A DNA stretch of 64,000 nucleotides from Arenicella chitinivorans (GTDB taxonomy: Bacteria > Pseudomonadota > Gammaproteobacteria > Arenicellales > Arenicellaceae). The stretch is taken from NCBI RefSeq assembly GCF_014651515.1, contig NZ_BMXA01000001.1:496001-560000 (forward strand), written 5' to 3'. The translations under genes were made by a program, and so were the position numbers. Shown here piece by piece: positions 63,504-64,000 of this stretch (within the stretch, counting starts at the first letter, position 1; each line of letters opens with the position of its first letter). The notes under the pieces are model-generated. The model saw only the letters and a program-made list of their open reading frames with translations, made no database searches and was not told the DNA's origin.

Positions 63504-63546
63504 TTTGGTTCGCCTCACCGTATAGATTTCTTGAATACCCAACATG

Positions 63547-63578
63547 GTTGGCCATAAAACCTAGTGATTATGGCCAAC
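63547..63578. repeat. Perfect 11-base inverted repeat between the second peptidase and serC
   Basis: GTTGGCCATAA at 63547-63557 and TTATGGCCAAC at 63568-63578, with a 10-base loop. A short T-run (TTTTT) begins about 12 bases later at 63591, so it can be a bidirectional terminator that isolates serC from the peptidase genes. The rest of 63504-63752 has no gene; serC's promoter should lie after it. Confidence 0.7.
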
Positions 63579-63752
63579 TAGTCATATGGATTTTTGTCTT
63601 CCTTGTGTAGAATACTCTGCTTATTCATGGCATTGACTGGCAGCGCTTCAAATTCTGCCATCTGCGGCCCGACATGACAGCGAATGAAGCCCAGCCGGTG
63701 GTGGTTGGTGTCTGATCGCAAGACAAGATTTTAACTTTCTTGGAGACTTATA

Positions 63753-64000
63753 ATGAGTCGTGTTTATAACTTCAGTGCAGGTCCAGCTGTACTGCCATTG
63801 GCTGTGCTTGAAGAAGTGCAAGCTGAGCTACTGGAATGGGGGCATACCGGTGCGTCGGTGATGGAAGTATCACATCGAGGTGGGCCCTTTATGCAGACTG
63901 CCGCACAAGCAGAACAGGATTTGCGCGATTTGATGGGCATCCCGGATAACTACAAAGTCCTGTTTCTGCAAGGTGGTGCCACGATGCAGTTCTCTGCAAT
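63753..64000 (+). CDS. serC: Phosphoserine aminotransferase (5' end only)
   Basis: Only the first 82 residues are in the window: [26 protein letters not shown], then [13 protein letters not shown] and [13 protein letters not shown]. These fit class V PLP transaminase SerC, which makes phosphoserine in serine synthesis and acts in pyridoxine synthesis. GGAG precedes ATG 63753. gyrA-serC is a usual neighbouring pair in gammaproteobacteria; here the peptidase trio separates them. Confidence 0.93.
   Translation, partial: MSRVYNFSAGPAVLPLAVLEEVQAELLEWGHTGASVMEVSHRGGPFMQTAAQAEQDLRDLMGIPDNYKVLFLQGGATMQFSA

Overview
The window is a stretch of chromosome from a Gram-negative gammaproteobacterium of moderate G+C. 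Evidence for this is the set of housekeeping neighbourhoods typical of that class: cysM / rlmD, rne and rluC back to back, rluC-HAD-sppA-maf, pcnB-folK, trpS-scpA-scpB-rluB, mtaD-ubiG-gph-yciK, and gyrA with serC nearby. A lipoprotein, signal peptides and surface-glycan genes fit a diderm cell, probably marine or free-living. I cannot name the genus from sequence alone. No prophage, insertion sequence, CRISPR array, rRNA or tRNA was recognised.

Layout. 1-3308: an unfinished carboxyltransferase gene (AccA-like half followed by AccD-like half) and a VanZ-like membrane protein, both on the minus strand. 3352-10304: recJ, a Bax-inhibitor-1 family protein, cysM, a DEDD exonuclease, a MAPEG protein, rlmD and dps. 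10309-15679 (minus): a GT4 glycosyltransferase, asnB and rne. 15680-17015: a long gene-free stretch between the divergent rne and rluC. 17016-22475: rluC, a HAD phosphatase, a Rieske protein and sppA, then a minus-strand GT2/maf pair and xerD. 22476-23285: a second gene-free stretch. 23286-30229: pcnB, folK, yciO-type, trpS, scpA, scpB and rluB. 30264-31912: two GT2-type genes. 31927-35421 (minus): mtaD, ubiG, gph and a yciK-like SDR gene.

35557-57475 is a surface-polysaccharide region. It holds a nucleotide-sugar epimerase, a large GT-C-like membrane protein, a lipid-linked sugar-phosphate transferase that would start a glycan, a DegT aminotransferase, several GT2/GT4/GT25 glycosyltransferases and an O-acyltransferase. 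Three proteins carry sulfotransferase-like PAPS loops, one of them fused to GT2 and GT4 domains, and there is a clear SQD1-type UDP-sulfoquinovose synthase. Together they suggest a glycan carrying sulfate esters and possibly a sulfonated sugar. No recognisable Wzx, Wza/Wzc or complete ABC exporter lies in the window. An orphan membrane protein resembling an ABC transmembrane domain, and a small secreted protein with its own promoter and terminator, are embedded in this region and unexplained.

57599-64000: gyrA is followed at a distance of about 25 bases by an unusual insert before serC. The insert is two secreted M35-type (aspzincin) metallopeptidases flanking a small lipoprotein. The lipoprotein looks like a free copy of the peptidases' own N-terminal domain. 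This trio, and the sulfur-modified glycan region, are the two systems most worth following up.
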